DNA from: Pseudomonas sp. GD04091
GTDB taxonomy: Bacteria > Pseudomonadota > Gammaproteobacteria > Pseudomonadales > Pseudomonadaceae
NCBI RefSeq assembly: GCF_029836165.1
Contig: NZ_JAOEBG010000009.1
Coordinates: forward strand, 154,603 to 218,602
DNA length: 64,000 nt
Direction of reading: 5' to 3'
Shown here: positions 46,459-55,616 of the stretch, piece by piece
How the letters are laid out: each line of letters starts with the position of its first letter
Numbering within the stretch: position 1 is the first letter of the stretch
Position numbers and translations under genes: made by a program
The notes under the pieces: model-generated
The model's input: only the letters and a program-made list of their open reading frames with translations
Told to the model about the DNA's origin: nothing
Databases searched by the model: none

Positions 46459-47268
46459 TCACTTGCCGCCGTTGCGTTCGCGCTGGCGAAGCCGCTTCAC
46501 ATAGGTGCTGTCCGCCAGCTCGTCTGGCCCAAGATCCAATGCGCAGTTCGCCAACGAGGCCAGGGTGCCGTCGGTAAGCTTGAAGCCCGTGGGTAGCAGC
46601 CCGTAGTTTCGTGCGCTGTTTTCCTCGATGGCGGCGAACAGGGCCTTGAAGAAGTCGGCCCGTGACGGGCGCGACGCCACGGTGGCCGCCGCAGTCAAAG
46701 GATCTGTGGCTTCCATGCCGGCGTTCTCCGCATCGGCAGCCAGTTCTCGCAGGAACTGATCCAGCGATGGCCAGTATTTCAGATCGAACTGGCCGCGAAG
46801 GGCATCCAGGCGATCCTTGACCCAGGAGTTGAACAAGTAGTTGTGCTCGGATGCCGCTTCGATCACGTCGCAGACGTGATAGTGCGTTTCGCTGCTGAAG
46901 CCGGAGGTGTTGTTCAACTCGGTGCGGCGCTCCAGCAGCTCCGCCAGTTCCTCGGCCTTCCGTGCGATCTGCCGGTTGACGCCGGCCAGTTCGTCGCGGG
47001 CGACGCGCGCCTCGGCGATCTTCTCCGGGCTCCAGAACGCTGCCGTGCTCAGCAGAAGGTCCAGGAAAACCTTGAGTGCCGGCGGACGCGGCTGCAGTTT
47101 TTCGTACAACTCGCCGTAGGCCTCCCTCAGCTCGACGCCGCGGGCGAGCAGACGGTCGGCGACGGCATTCTCGCTGGGCAGGATGCCGTGCTCGATGTTG
47201 TAGCGCTTTCCTTCGATGAGGATGGCTTCGCAGGCTTGCTGCGGGCTTGTCGTCTGCGGTGAACTCAT
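46459..47268 (-). CDS. Conserved Tn4371-type element protein, unknown
   Basis: A 269-residue, mainly helical protein; the region VARDELAGVNRQIARKAEEL suggests a coiled coil. No known domain was recognised; the N-terminal LPSENAVADRLLARGVEL looks like a helix-turn-helix of the KfrA type, which would make it a DNA-binding, coiled-coil protein. It is the only backbone gene in this stretch on the minus strand. The ATG used follows CAGGAAC; a long upstream extension is rejected. Confidence 0.65.
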   Translation of the reverse strand: MSSPQTTSPQQACEAILIEGKRYNIEHGILPSENAVADRLLARGVELREAYGELYEKLQPRPPALKVFLDLLLSTAAFWSPEKIAEARVARDELAGVNRQIARKAEELAELLERRTELNNTSGFSSETHYHVCDVIEAASEHNYLFNSWVKDRLDALRGQFDLKYWPSLDQFLRELAADAENAGMEATDPLTAAATVASRPSRADFFKALFAAIEENSARNYGLLPTGFKLTDGTLASLANCALDLGPDELADSTYVKRLRQRERNGGK

Positions 47269-47860
47269 GTTCCGTTCCTGATGTTGAAGACGCTTTGCAG
47301 CGTATTTAACCAAGGCGGGCTTGTCGGTACCCGAGTCTTCGTCTATCGGCTGACTTTCAGGTACCTCATGCGATCCGGGCGTCCCCGGCCAGGAAACGGC
47401 CGGTCGCGCTGTCGTGCTGCGCATCGAGCCTCGCTGCACGAGTCTCGCCCCCTTCGGGCTTCCATCGCTGACGCCTCCGGCCCGGATTCCTCGATCCGGG
47501 CCTGCGCGCTTCGCTTGCGTGCGGTTCAGCACACGAGGGGGGCCGTTGCCATGTACAGCCGTCTTCCCTGACCTCATCACCTTGTCCGCGACTGTAGCCC
47601 GCGTCCGTGTGCCGTCAAGGCGCGCAGGGCCGTGTCCTCGGCTGCGCCTGCGGGCCGCACCAACCCTGCGCTTGTTTCCTTGACGGCTCCCGTCCGCGTG
47701 CTCCTGACCGTCGCGGGCGATGAACTCAGGAAAGACGGTGGCAACAGGGCCAACCGGGTTCCTCGTGCCGACCGCACAGAACAGCCGAAAGGCTGGGCTC
47801 CGAATCTAGGAATCCGGTGTGCGGTTTGAACAGCAAACCCTTTTCGTCAGGAGAAAGACC
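47269..47860. promoter_or_regulatory. Non-coding leader upstream of the DUF932 gene, copy B of a repeated element
   Basis: About 590 bases with no gene. ACGCCTCCGGCCCGGATTCC at 47471 forms a perfect 9-bp hairpin (GGCCCGGAT at 47479-47487, ATCCGGGCC at 47494-47502) followed by TGCGCGCTTCGCTTGC, matching copy A upstream of radC. CCGTCAAGG also recurs. It presumably holds the divergent promoters of the DUF932 operon and the coiled-coil gene. Confidence 0.55.
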
Positions 47861-48691
47861 ATGCAACTCGCATCCCGTTTTGCTTCCCGTTCGCCGTCGC
47901 TGCGCAGCGACTACCCGCTGACCGATGACCAGATTCACCGCGTGGCCCCGTCCATCTTCGCGGAGGCCCCGCACGAAAGCCGTTCGCAGCGGTACGCCTA
48001 TATTCCCACCGCCGCCGTGCTGGCCGAACTGCGCAAAGAGGGTTTTCAGCCGTTCATGGCGTGCCAAACCCGCGTGCGCGACGAAGGCAAGCGCGAACAC
48101 ACCAAGCACATGCTGCGCTTGCGCCACGCCAGCCAGATCAACGGCGCGGAAGCCAATGAAATCATCCTGCTGAACTCGCACGACGGCACCAGCAGCTATC
48201 AGATGCTGGCCGGGATGTTCCGGTTCGTGTGCAGCAATGGCCTTGTGTGCGGCGACACCGTGGCGGATGTGCGCGTGCCGCACAAAGGCGACGTGGCCGG
48301 TTCCGTCATCGAAGGCGCTTACGAAGTCTTGCAGGGCTTCGAGCGGGTGAAGGAATCCCGCGATGCCATGCGCGCGATCACGCTGGATGAAGGCGAAGCC
48401 GAAGTGTTCGCCCGCGCCGCGCTGGCCCTCAAGTACGACCCCACCGGCAACAAGCCCGCGCCCATCACCGAATCGCAAATCCTGATGCCGCGCCGGTTCG
48501 ACGACCGCCGCCCGGACTTGTGGAGCGTGTTCAATCGCACCCAAGAAAACCTGACCAAAGGCGGATTGCATGGCCGCAGCGCCAATGGTCGCCGCCAGAA
48601 AACCCGCCCGGTGCAGGGCATTGACTCCGATGTGCGCCTGAACCGCGCCCTCTGGATGCTGGCCGATGGCCTGCGCCAGTTGAAAGTCTGA
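47861..48691 (+). CDS. DUF932 protein
   Basis: A 276-residue protein of the DUF932 (phage/plasmid-like TIGR03299) group, with SQRYAYIPTAAVLAELRKEG near the start and FRFVCSNGLVCGD mid-way. Genes of this family travel in the leading regions of conjugative plasmids and ICEs, beside ParB-like and DUF736 genes, as here. Biochemical role is unknown; anti-restriction or early-establishment jobs have been proposed. The ATG follows CAGGAG. Confidence 0.85.
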   Translation: MQLASRFASRSPSLRSDYPLTDDQIHRVAPSIFAEAPHESRSQRYAYIPTAAVLAELRKEGFQPFMACQTRVRDEGKREHTKHMLRLRHASQINGAEANEIILLNSHDGTSSYQMLAGMFRFVCSNGLVCGDTVADVRVPHKGDVAGSVIEGAYEVLQGFERVKESRDAMRAITLDEGEAEVFARAALALKYDPTGNKPAPITESQILMPRRFDDRRPDLWSVFNRTQENLTKGGLHGRSANGRRQKTRPVQGIDSDVRLNRALWMLADGLRQLKV

Positions 48692-48770
48692 ATCCCCACG
48701 CGGCAGGGGCCGGCAGCAGCCCTTGCCGCTTCTTTCGCTGCTGCATTCCTCACCGCAAGGAGTTATCACC

Positions 48771-50816
48771 ATGAACGCCATCCCCCAAAGCGAAGCCCGC
48801 GCCATCCAAGTCCCCGCGCTGGAAACTGTCGACCCGACCAAGAACCTGATTCTGGTTCCGCTGTCGCGGCTGGTGTCGCGCCCGACTGGTCGCAACGTGC
48901 GCAAGACCCCGCGCATGTCCATCCCCGAGCTGGCCGCGAGCATCCAACGTGTCGGCCTGCTGCAAAACCTCATCGTCACCGCGACCGCTGACGACGAACC
49001 TTATGAAGTCGTCGTCGGTGGCCGTCGTCTTGCCGCGTTGAAGCTGCTGGCGAAGAAGCACCGCATCAGCAAAGAATGGGAAGTGCCTTGCTTGCTGGTG
49101 GCCGATGGCACCGCCCGCACGGCCAGCCTCACCGAGAACGTGCAGCGCGAAGCCATGCACCCGGCAGACCAGTTTGAAGCCTTTGCCGCGCTGGTGGCCG
49201 AAGGCCGGCCCATCGAGGACATTGCAGCGGATTTCAGCGTTACGCCGTTGGTGGTGCAGCGCCGCTTGAAGCTGGCGAACGTATCGCCGCGTCTGATGGC
49301 CGACTATCGCGCCGATGCCGTCACGCTCGACCAGTTGATGGCCCTTGCCATCACCGACGATCACGCCGCGCAGGAAACCGCCTTCTACGATGCGCCGACG
49401 TGGCAGCGGCACCCGTCCCAATTGCGCGACCGCCTTACCGAGCGTGAGATTGACGCCTATCGGCATCCACTGGTTCGCTTTGTAGGGCTGGATGCCTACG
49501 AAGCTGCAGGCGGCGGCATCCGCCGCGACCTGTTCGCGGATGATGATGCAGGTGTGTATCTGACCGATGCCGCGCTACTGGAGAAGCTGGCGCAAGACAA
49601 GCTGGCCGGTATTGCCGCCGAGGTGAAGGCCGAAGGCTGGGCATGGGTGGATGCCACGCCGAGCGTGACCCATGCCGACTTGCACGCCTTCCAACGCGTC
49701 CCGAGGGAACGCCTTGCGGCGAACAAGCGCGAAGCTGCCCGCATCGAGAAGCTGCAAGCCAAGCTGCACGACCTGGCAGAAGCCGTGGATGCTGCGCTGG
49801 ATGCCGACGACGAGGAAAAGGCCGGTGTCTTGCAGGAGAAAGGCGAAGCCTTGGGCGAACAGTTGCAGGCCATCGAGGACAGTTTGCAAGACTACAGCCC
49901 GAACGTGAAGGCCGCAGCCGGTGCCATCGTCACCATCGACCGCAGCGGCGAAGCCGTGATTCATCGCGGCCTGATGCGCGAAGCCGAAGCCAAGGCGCTG
50001 CGCACGCTGGAACGCTTTCGGCAGGGTTTCGGTGGCGCAGACGCTGAAAACGAGGATAAAGCCGAGGACGACGAGCAGCCCAAGGCCGCCGCCATGTCCG
50101 ACCGGCTGGCACAGCGGTTGAGCGCCCACCGCACCGCCGTGCTGCAAATCGAAGTCGCCCGGCGTCCGCAAGTGGCGCTGGCTGCGCTGGTGCATGGCAT
50201 GGTGCAGACCGTCTTGCAGAAAAGCCACTACGGCCACGACCTGCCATTGGGCGTGAGCCTGAAGGTGCAAGACCGACTGGAAGGCATGGCCCCGGACTGG
50301 CCAGAATCGCCCGCCGCCGTCGCGCTGCGCGAACTGCAACAGGTAGCAGGCGACGCCTTGCCGGAGGACAGTGCCGAACTGTTCGCCGTGCTGCTGGCGA
50401 AGTCGCAGGATGAACTGGTGCGGTTGCTGGCCGTGTGCGTGGCACCCACGGTAGACGTGGTGACGCTCCGCGCCACCACGCTGCAACCCGGCGCGGAACT
50501 AGCGCAGGCCGTGGGGCTGGACATAGCCGCATGGTGGAAGCCCACCAATGAGGGTTATTTCCGGCATGTGCCGAAAGCCGCGATTCTGGAAGCCGTGGGC
50601 GAGTTTGCACCGGAGCATGTGACCCGGCTGGCGAAGTTGAAGAAGGCCGACAGTGCCAGCGAAGCCGAACGGCTGGCCGATGGCACCGGCTGGATGCCCG
50701 CCATCTTCCGCACCGAAGGCCCGCAAGAGGTAATGCCGGAAGCAGGCACGGAGCAGGACGGTACGGGAGAAGCTGCCGCCGTGGCGGATGAACCGGCCGA
50801 GGCATTGGCCGCGTGA
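48771..50816 (+). CDS. Large ParB/RepB/Spo0J-family protein
   Basis: A 681-residue protein with an N-terminal ParB nuclease-like domain (LVVSRPTGRNVRK region; VGLLQNLIVT, VVGGRRLAALKLL, and ENVQREAMHPADQFEAF) and helix-turn-helix (PIEDIAADFSVTPLVVQRRL). The C-terminal half is acidic and helical, with no domain recognised. This long form is typical of Tn4371 and similar elements and is distinct from the small partition protein encoded next to parA. AAGGAGTT precedes the ATG. It follows DUF932 closely. Confidence 0.85.
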   Translation: MNAIPQSEARAIQVPALETVDPTKNLILVPLSRLVSRPTGRNVRKTPRMSIPELAASIQRVGLLQNLIVTATADDEPYEVVVGGRRLAALKLLAKKHRISKEWEVPCLLVADGTARTASLTENVQREAMHPADQFEAFAALVAEGRPIEDIAADFSVTPLVVQRRLKLANVSPRLMADYRADAVTLDQLMALAITDDHAAQETAFYDAPTWQRHPSQLRDRLTEREIDAYRHPLVRFVGLDAYEAAGGGIRRDLFADDDAGVYLTDAALLEKLAQDKLAGIAAEVKAEGWAWVDATPSVTHADLHAFQRVPRERLAANKREAARIEKLQAKLHDLAEAVDAALDADDEEKAGVLQEKGEALGEQLQAIEDSLQDYSPNVKAAAGAIVTIDRSGEAVIHRGLMREAEAKALRTLERFRQGFGGADAENEDKAEDDEQPKAAAMSDRLAQRLSAHRTAVLQIEVARRPQVALAALVHGMVQTVLQKSHYGHDLPLGVSLKVQDRLEGMAPDWPESPAAVALRELQQVAGDALPEDSAELFAVLLAKSQDELVRLLAVCVAPTVDVVTLRATTLQPGAELAQAVGLDIAAWWKPTNEGYFRHVPKAAILEAVGEFAPEHVTRLAKLKKADSASEAERLADGTGWMPAIFRTEGPQEVMPEAGTEQDGTGEAAAVADEPAEALAA

Positions 50817-51658
50817 CCCTGCACCGCAGATAGGCGCTCCGGTTCCGACCGGGGCGCTTCATGCTGTCGAAACGAAGGACTCCCCCCATTCGCACCAGCT
50901 CCAGGCCGTTCCGCCTTGGAGCTGGCGGTCAAGAATCCGGGCGCGGCGGTAGCCGCGCTCGGATTCAAGGCCCAAGCCAAAACGCCCCTTCGCCGCCTTC
51001 GGGCAGGCGGCGAAGGGGCCGCGCACAAGCAGCCTTGTGCGCGAGAAACCCAAGAAGCCGGCAAGTGCGCCGGCGCATCGCGCCGCCGGTGCTTAGACAG
51101 CGCCCCGCTGCAATGGGCGAGGCTTGTAGGGCTACGCTCAGGTTTGCTGCGGCAGGTTGTGCGAAAGCGTGCCGTCCCCGACGCTGGCAGTTCGCTGCCT
51201 GGTCGTCACGAAGGACGGTTCACCGACACGCCGCACGGCCATGCCTATGGAGCTTCCACGCCACGCCTCAAGCACGTTGCCGCCTGCGACGGCAGGCGCG
51301 TTCTCGCCCTTGTCCTTGGTGGTTGGCCTTGCCCGCGTCAGGGCGCAAGCCGGTGAAGCCGTCGCGCGGGGATGCCGAGTCGGCCATGTCTCCATTCGGG
51401 GGCGGTCGGCCTGTACGTCCTTGTCTTGTTGTGAATCCTGGCGGGGGCGCGGCTGCGCCTTGGGCTTGATGGTCGCAACCTTCCAGCGAAAACAATTTCC
51501 CCTGCGCTGCGCGCATTCCTCGCGGGACAAATTCTTTTCGCTTCCAGGCTCTCCGCTGCGCTTCGACCGCAAGCGGTGCGGCCAGCCCATCCCCCGCCGG
51601 ACGGATCACAACAAGGACGCACTGGCGCGACCTTGTTCAACCCGAAAGGAGAAACATC
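50817..51658. other. Hairpin-rich non-coding region between ParB-like and DUF736 genes
   Basis: About 840 bases with no convincing gene. It contains a perfect 14-bp inverted repeat (GCCCCTTCGCCGCC at 50984-50997 with its complement ending 51019), directly followed by GCGCACAAG/CTTGTGCGC (51021-51042) and further G+C-rich stems, for example CGCCTGC/GCAGGCG near 51283. The dense folding suggests a structured RNA, single-strand initiation site or transcription-control element rather than simple spacer. Confidence 0.55.
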
Positions 51659-51973
51659 ATGGCTAACATCGGCACCTTCATCGCAGAGAAAGACGGCTTC
51701 ACCGGCACGCTCCGCACCCTGACGCTCAACGTCAAGGTCAAGCTGGTTCCCAACGACAAGGGCGACACCGAGAACGCCCCCGACTTCCACCTTCAGGCGG
51801 CCGGCCACGAGATCGGCGCGGCGTGGAAGAAAACCAGCCAGGCCGACCGTCCGTACCTGTCGGTTTCACTCGATGACCCTTCGTTCCCCGCGACGGTCTA
51901 TGCCCGCCTGATCGAGAACGAGGACGGCACGCACGACCTGATCTGGTCGCGTAGCAAACCCAAGGCAGCCTGA
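51659..51973 (+). CDS. DUF736 protein
   Basis: A 104-residue protein, [20 protein letters not shown] at the start, the standard DUF736 N-terminus, and ending PKAA. Small, soluble, frequent in conjugative elements; role unknown. AAGGAGAAA precedes the ATG. It follows the long structured non-coding region. Confidence 0.9.
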   Translation: MANIGTFIAEKDGFTGTLRTLTLNVKVKLVPNDKGDTENAPDFHLQAAGHEIGAAWKKTSQADRPYLSVSLDDPSFPATVYARLIENEDGTHDLIWSRSKPKAA

Positions 51974-52044
51974 CGGCCGCCTACCGCGCCCCGCCCATTG
52001 CGGCGGGGCGCGGCATCTCTCAGTTCCAATCGCTCGCCTGAGCG

Positions 52045-53064
52045 TTAGGCGAGCGCAATCTTCCGATCTACGCCGCAAAAATCAGCGATCACCCCAACCA
52101 CCGCCTGCGCCTGTGAAGGCAGTGCGGATGGCGTGGGAGCTTGGGGAGAGAAGGCTGCGGACTCTAACGCAAGTGCCACATCGAACGCCGCTGACCCCGT
52201 TAGGTTTCTGGCGAAGAACTCGGCCAACAGATCGGCTTTGACGTTACTAGCCTGTTGCTGAAGTTCCTGTTGTAGCGTATCAGCGAGACCAGGTTGAGCC
52301 GCAACACCTTCCACTAGTGCTGCCGCCATGCGACCGACCTTCTCCGTGAAAGCCTGCCCTGATACGCCGTAGCGTATTCCACGCTCGATGATCTGACGGC
52401 GTTGCTCCTGATCCTCAGCAATGAATTCCCTGAGGATGAAGTCCATCGCGATCATGAAATGCGAGCATGAGGCATAGAAGAGTCTCCACGCCCGATTTCC
52501 GGAGGCGATCTGGGTCAATAAATATTCGATGTCTTCAAGCCAGGCGTTGCATCCGTCGAAGTTCAAGGAGTGAAGCAGGCGAGATTTGCTTTCCTCATAC
52601 CTGCCACGCCAGTCACCACTCAATCGGCCTAGAGAGCCCGATTCAAGATCCGCAAGGAAATCTTCCTCGGTGATGCGCTCCTTGTGGCTGCGTGCGCTAT
52701 TGGTTAATCGAGAAAGAAACTTGCCATCCAATACCCGGACATCGTGTTGGAGGCCAAACTCGCGAACATCCGGCCTAGAATCCGTTGTCGCGACAATGCA
52801 CGAGTCAAGATCTAGAACTGACTGCAGGCCCTTTGCCCAAAAAATGCGTTCGAGAGCCTGCGGTGTCTTCTTGTTCTTGATGTCGACGCAGATGCGTTCT
52901 CTGCTGAGAGGCGAATTGCGCGCGTATAGCCACAGATCGACATCCGTCACATCGAATCGATGGAATGTAAACTTGATGCCTCTGGCAACATAGTAGCCAA
53001 TGCTTAGGAAATAATTCCGCAGTGCTTCCTCGGCGACAGAGCCCTTTAGTGGTTGGCTTTTCAT
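52045..53064 (-). CDS. Mrr-like PD-(D/E)xK restriction endonuclease with unknown C-terminal domain
   Basis: A 339-residue protein. The N-terminal 130 residues have the restriction-endonuclease fold seen in Mrr-type enzymes: E12 in SVAEEALRNYF, D43 in VTDVDLWLYA, and D61-x-K63 in CVDIKNKK, followed by CIVATTDSRPDVREF. These form a complete catalytic set. The remaining 200 residues are helical, with no recognised domain. It starts in the stop codon of the preceding gene (ATGA overlap). The sequence is less G+C-rich than the backbone. It is the probable effector of a three-gene module. Confidence 0.68.
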   Translation of the reverse strand: MKSQPLKGSVAEEALRNYFLSIGYYVARGIKFTFHRFDVTDVDLWLYARNSPLSRERICVDIKNKKTPQALERIFWAKGLQSVLDLDSCIVATTDSRPDVREFGLQHDVRVLDGKFLSRLTNSARSHKERITEEDFLADLESGSLGRLSGDWRGRYEESKSRLLHSLNFDGCNAWLEDIEYLLTQIASGNRAWRLFYASCSHFMIAMDFILREFIAEDQEQRRQIIERGIRYGVSGQAFTEKVGRMAAALVEGVAAQPGLADTLQQELQQQASNVKADLLAEFFARNLTGSAAFDVALALESAAFSPQAPTPSALPSQAQAVVGVIADFCGVDRKIALA

Positions 53065-54320
53065 CGCTTGAGCCCGCCGGTTCGAATTTCTTGGAGCAGG
53101 TTGCGCGCCTTCAGTTTCACTGCCTCTGTGGCATTTTTCCGCTGCACCTCTCGATTCAATTCCGGCGCGATGTATTCAGTGATACGTGCACCAGGAATAT
53201 GCGAAACGCTCTCGGCCGTTATGTCGCCATCTTCGATTACGGCGAGTGCAAGACGCCCCACTTCCGGCTTCAGGAGCCTCATGCTGAACATGCCGTTATC
53301 AGCAGGTGTCACGGCGACGACGCCTTTGAGCTCAAGGGCCTGATAGTCGCTTCCAATAGCGGTGGCGGGACCGACGCTATGGCCTGCGATCAGCTTATTC
53401 ATGAGTGCCGAAACCATCTGGATACGGCCACGGTAATAGCTGCTGACGGTCATCCCGTAGGTGAGCGAGGCTACCAGCGCCTTGGCCAAATCCAACGCGT
53501 CGTCCGCAATGGAGTTGCTGAATTTGGAGAATGCAGCCGGACGGGTAACGAAGTAGCTCTTTCCCTGATCATTACCCACGACGCTGACATCGAATAGACC
53601 AATGGAGTGAAGGCGTGCGAAAAGATCCTGCCCGAGAATCCTGTTGACCGTCTCCAATGGTAGGCAGCCTGTTTCTTGAAGCTTCTGATTCACTTCTGTC
53701 AGAAGCGCAGCCTCGGGGGCTTTCAAGGTTGATAGAATTGCATTGACCTTCCGCGCATCATCGCGCCGGAACAGGTTGCCATTGAAAAGTAATTTCTCTT
53801 GAGCCGAGATCGGCTCAGAGTCAAAGAAGCCGATGTTGGTCGCAAGATCCAGCGTATCGCCGACTTCCTTGCGTGAAAGCTTCAAATTATCGGAAACGAC
53901 CTCGGCGATAGCTTTGTCCGTCGTGGGCGTCTCGGAGGCAATCTCTGATACGAAGATTACGGCTTCTTCATGTGCCTCGTGGCTGCTTTCATCGAAAATT
54001 CTGGATGTGTGCTCGAGCACGCTATGTCCAGTCAAACCGAGGACTTCCACCCCCCCGCTGCCCGGCAGGATTAGCTTTTGTCGCGCGAGTTCGGCAACGA
54101 TTGCAGGGAGTTCCGTTTTGGGGCTGATGTGGTTGGCACGTGCGAGGGCTTCTAGGCGTTGTTGCGTGACAACGCTTTGCCTTTCCGCGGAGATTGCGGA
54201 CAACAACGTGCCACTTTTCCCAGCGAAGGCGATCGAGTCAAAATCTTGGTTCGTTGTTGCTTGAAGTTTTCTTGCGTGGTGCAGCAACCACGCGCCTTGG
54301 GTCTTCTTATCCATGAACAT
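53061..54320 (-). CDS. 419-residue protein of unknown family, middle gene of a three-gene module
   Basis: No known family was recognised. The N-terminal 75 residues look helical; VVTQQRLEALARANHIS and ELPAIVAELARQKLIL suggest a winged-helix segment, repeated by a second such region near TTDKAIAEVVSDNLKLSRKE. The C-terminal part is mixed. There is no signal peptide or membrane helix. The gene overlaps the XRE gene by 14 bases and the nuclease gene by four, so the three are co-translated. It could be the DNA or protein sensor of the module. Confidence 0.62.
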   Translation of the reverse strand: MFMDKKTQGAWLLHHARKLQATTNQDFDSIAFAGKSGTLLSAISAERQSVVTQQRLEALARANHISPKTELPAIVAELARQKLILPGSGGVEVLGLTGHSVLEHTSRIFDESSHEAHEEAVIFVSEIASETPTTDKAIAEVVSDNLKLSRKEVGDTLDLATNIGFFDSEPISAQEKLLFNGNLFRRDDARKVNAILSTLKAPEAALLTEVNQKLQETGCLPLETVNRILGQDLFARLHSIGLFDVSVVGNDQGKSYFVTRPAAFSKFSNSIADDALDLAKALVASLTYGMTVSSYYRGRIQMVSALMNKLIAGHSVGPATAIGSDYQALELKGVVAVTPADNGMFSMRLLKPEVGRLALAVIEDGDITAESVSHIPGARITEYIAPELNREVQRKNATEAVKLKARNLLQEIRTGGLKR

Positions 54321-54600
54321 CCCGTTGCTTGATAGATAGCAGCTCTTGTTCTATTTGCTTAAGCACACGCCTTACCTTGTCCATGTCGTCGCCTGCATAG
54401 GCCAGAGTCAGCAACGTGAGCGGATGCACGTCCATGACCTTGCACAGTTCGGTCAGCTTGTGCATGGTCGGGCTTTTCAAGTCGCGCTCCAGCGAACTCA
54501 TGTAGGTACGGCTGGACACGTCGGAGAACGCTTCCTGGCTCAAGCCGCGCGCCTTCCTGACTGTCCGTATCGCCGTCGCCAATGAGTGTTTCGCTGCCAC
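54307..54600 (-). CDS. XRE-family transcriptional regulator, first gene of the three-gene module
   Basis: About 97 residues with an N-terminal Cro/C1 helix-turn-helix (ARGLSQEAFSDVSSRTYMSS, then LERDLKSPTMHKLTEL). A GTG at 54600 behind AGGGGA gives the usual XRE N-terminus; an ATG at 54639 is the alternative. It overlaps the following gene. It probably represses the operon, as in many controlled restriction or defence modules. Short IR elements lie upstream. Confidence 0.75.
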   Translation of the reverse strand: MAAKHSLATAIRTVRKARGLSQEAFSDVSSRTYMSSLERDLKSPTMHKLTELCKVMDVHPLTLLTLAYAGDDMDKVRRVLKQIEQELLSIKQRDVHG

Positions 54601-54706
54601 CAACTTGGTTTCCCCTAGAAAACCAAGATGACAGCTCATTGCACCCAATAGGGCTACAATCTATAGTATTCATTCCTGCTGAGCAATCCGCCTCATGCTT
54701 TTACGG

Positions 54707-54726
54707 AAATCCGCAACTGCGGATTT
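54707..54726. promoter_or_regulatory. Perfect inverted repeat upstream of the XRE gene and DUF2958 gene
   Basis: AAATCCGCA (54707-54715) and TGCGGATTT (54718-54726) form a perfect 9-bp inverted repeat in the divergent gap. It has no T-run and is a plausible binding site for the XRE regulator. The rest of the gap up to 54917 has no gene. Confidence 0.55.
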
Positions 54727-54917
54727 AGCCGGAGCCAGAGAGTTACTTCCGTGCCTTTCCTGACCCTCACAATTGCGCTTCTGCGTTTCTGTGCATGTAC
54801 GGATTCGATGGCTTGCGCCTTCGTGCTTTCCCGCCAAAGCACGCAGCCGCTTCAGCGGTTCCGCGCTTCGGTGGAAAAGCGTACCCGTGCATCTTCGGAT
54901 GCGTGGGGATTCGGGGC

Positions 54918-55268
54918 ATGACCCAGCCGCTCGTCACCGCTGAACAGCGGGCGCAACTGCTGGCCGTCGGCGCGGCACGCACCGCTGGCCGGAGCATCGA
55001 CCCGATGCCGGCGGTGCGACTGTTCACCCCTGACGCGCACGCCACCTGGCTGCTAGCCGCGCTTGACCCGGACGACGGTGATACGGCCTGGGGACTGATC
55101 GACCTGGGTATCGGCCTGCCGACGTTGGGAACGGTGAAGCTATCCGATCTGGCATCCATCGTCGGGCCGAGCCAGCATCCGGTGATGCGTGATCTCTACT
55201 TTCTGGCAGAGCGCCCGCTGTCGGAGTACGTCCGACGGGCGCAGGAGAACGGCTCGATCACGGATTGA
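54918..55268 (+). CDS. DUF2958 protein
   Basis: A 116-residue protein with the full DUF2958 pattern (LLAVGAARTAGRSIDP, PDAHATWLLAALDPDDGDTA, LGTVKLSDLASIVGP). Found in conjugative elements; function unknown. Start is the ATG giving MTQPLVTAEQR. It belongs to the backbone and lies just outside the inserted three-gene module. Confidence 0.86.
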   Translation: MTQPLVTAEQRAQLLAVGAARTAGRSIDPMPAVRLFTPDAHATWLLAALDPDDGDTAWGLIDLGIGLPTLGTVKLSDLASIVGPSQHPVMRDLYFLAERPLSEYVRRAQENGSITD

Positions 55269-55616
55269 GCGGCCACGAAGACAGAGAAGGCCGAGCCAAG
55301 GCGAGCACATTGTGACTATTTCGGTCTTGGTCAAGACCGAATAGATCTTGCTCGGCTTTATTGCACGAAATCGGTGCGTGCCTGACCGAAACAGACATGA
55401 TCTTTGGCGCGGGTTTCGGCACGGTGCCTGATGCTGACTCCGATTTTCTGGCGTTTCAGCCGTCGCATCGAGACGATTTTCGCAATGCTTCGGAGCCAAT
55501 CGGTCTTGACACCTGCCACATCAGTTCACCCCGACCCGATGACAGCTTGATGGCGATTCGATAGCTCCGTACGGCGAAATCCGTGGCGACGTTCCTGCTA
55601 CACGGGAGGTTGCGTC
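55269..55616. promoter_or_regulatory. Gene-free region with a near-perfect palindrome upstream of the DUF2285 gene
   Basis: CTATTTCGGTCTTG (55316-55329) faces CAAGACCGAATAG (55332-55344), a 13-bp inverted repeat with one extra T; outer arms GGCCGAGC and GCTCGGCTTT extend the structure. It may end the DUF2958 transcript or bind a regulator of the downstream DUF2285-to-relaxase operon. No coding sequence is seen. Confidence 0.55.
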
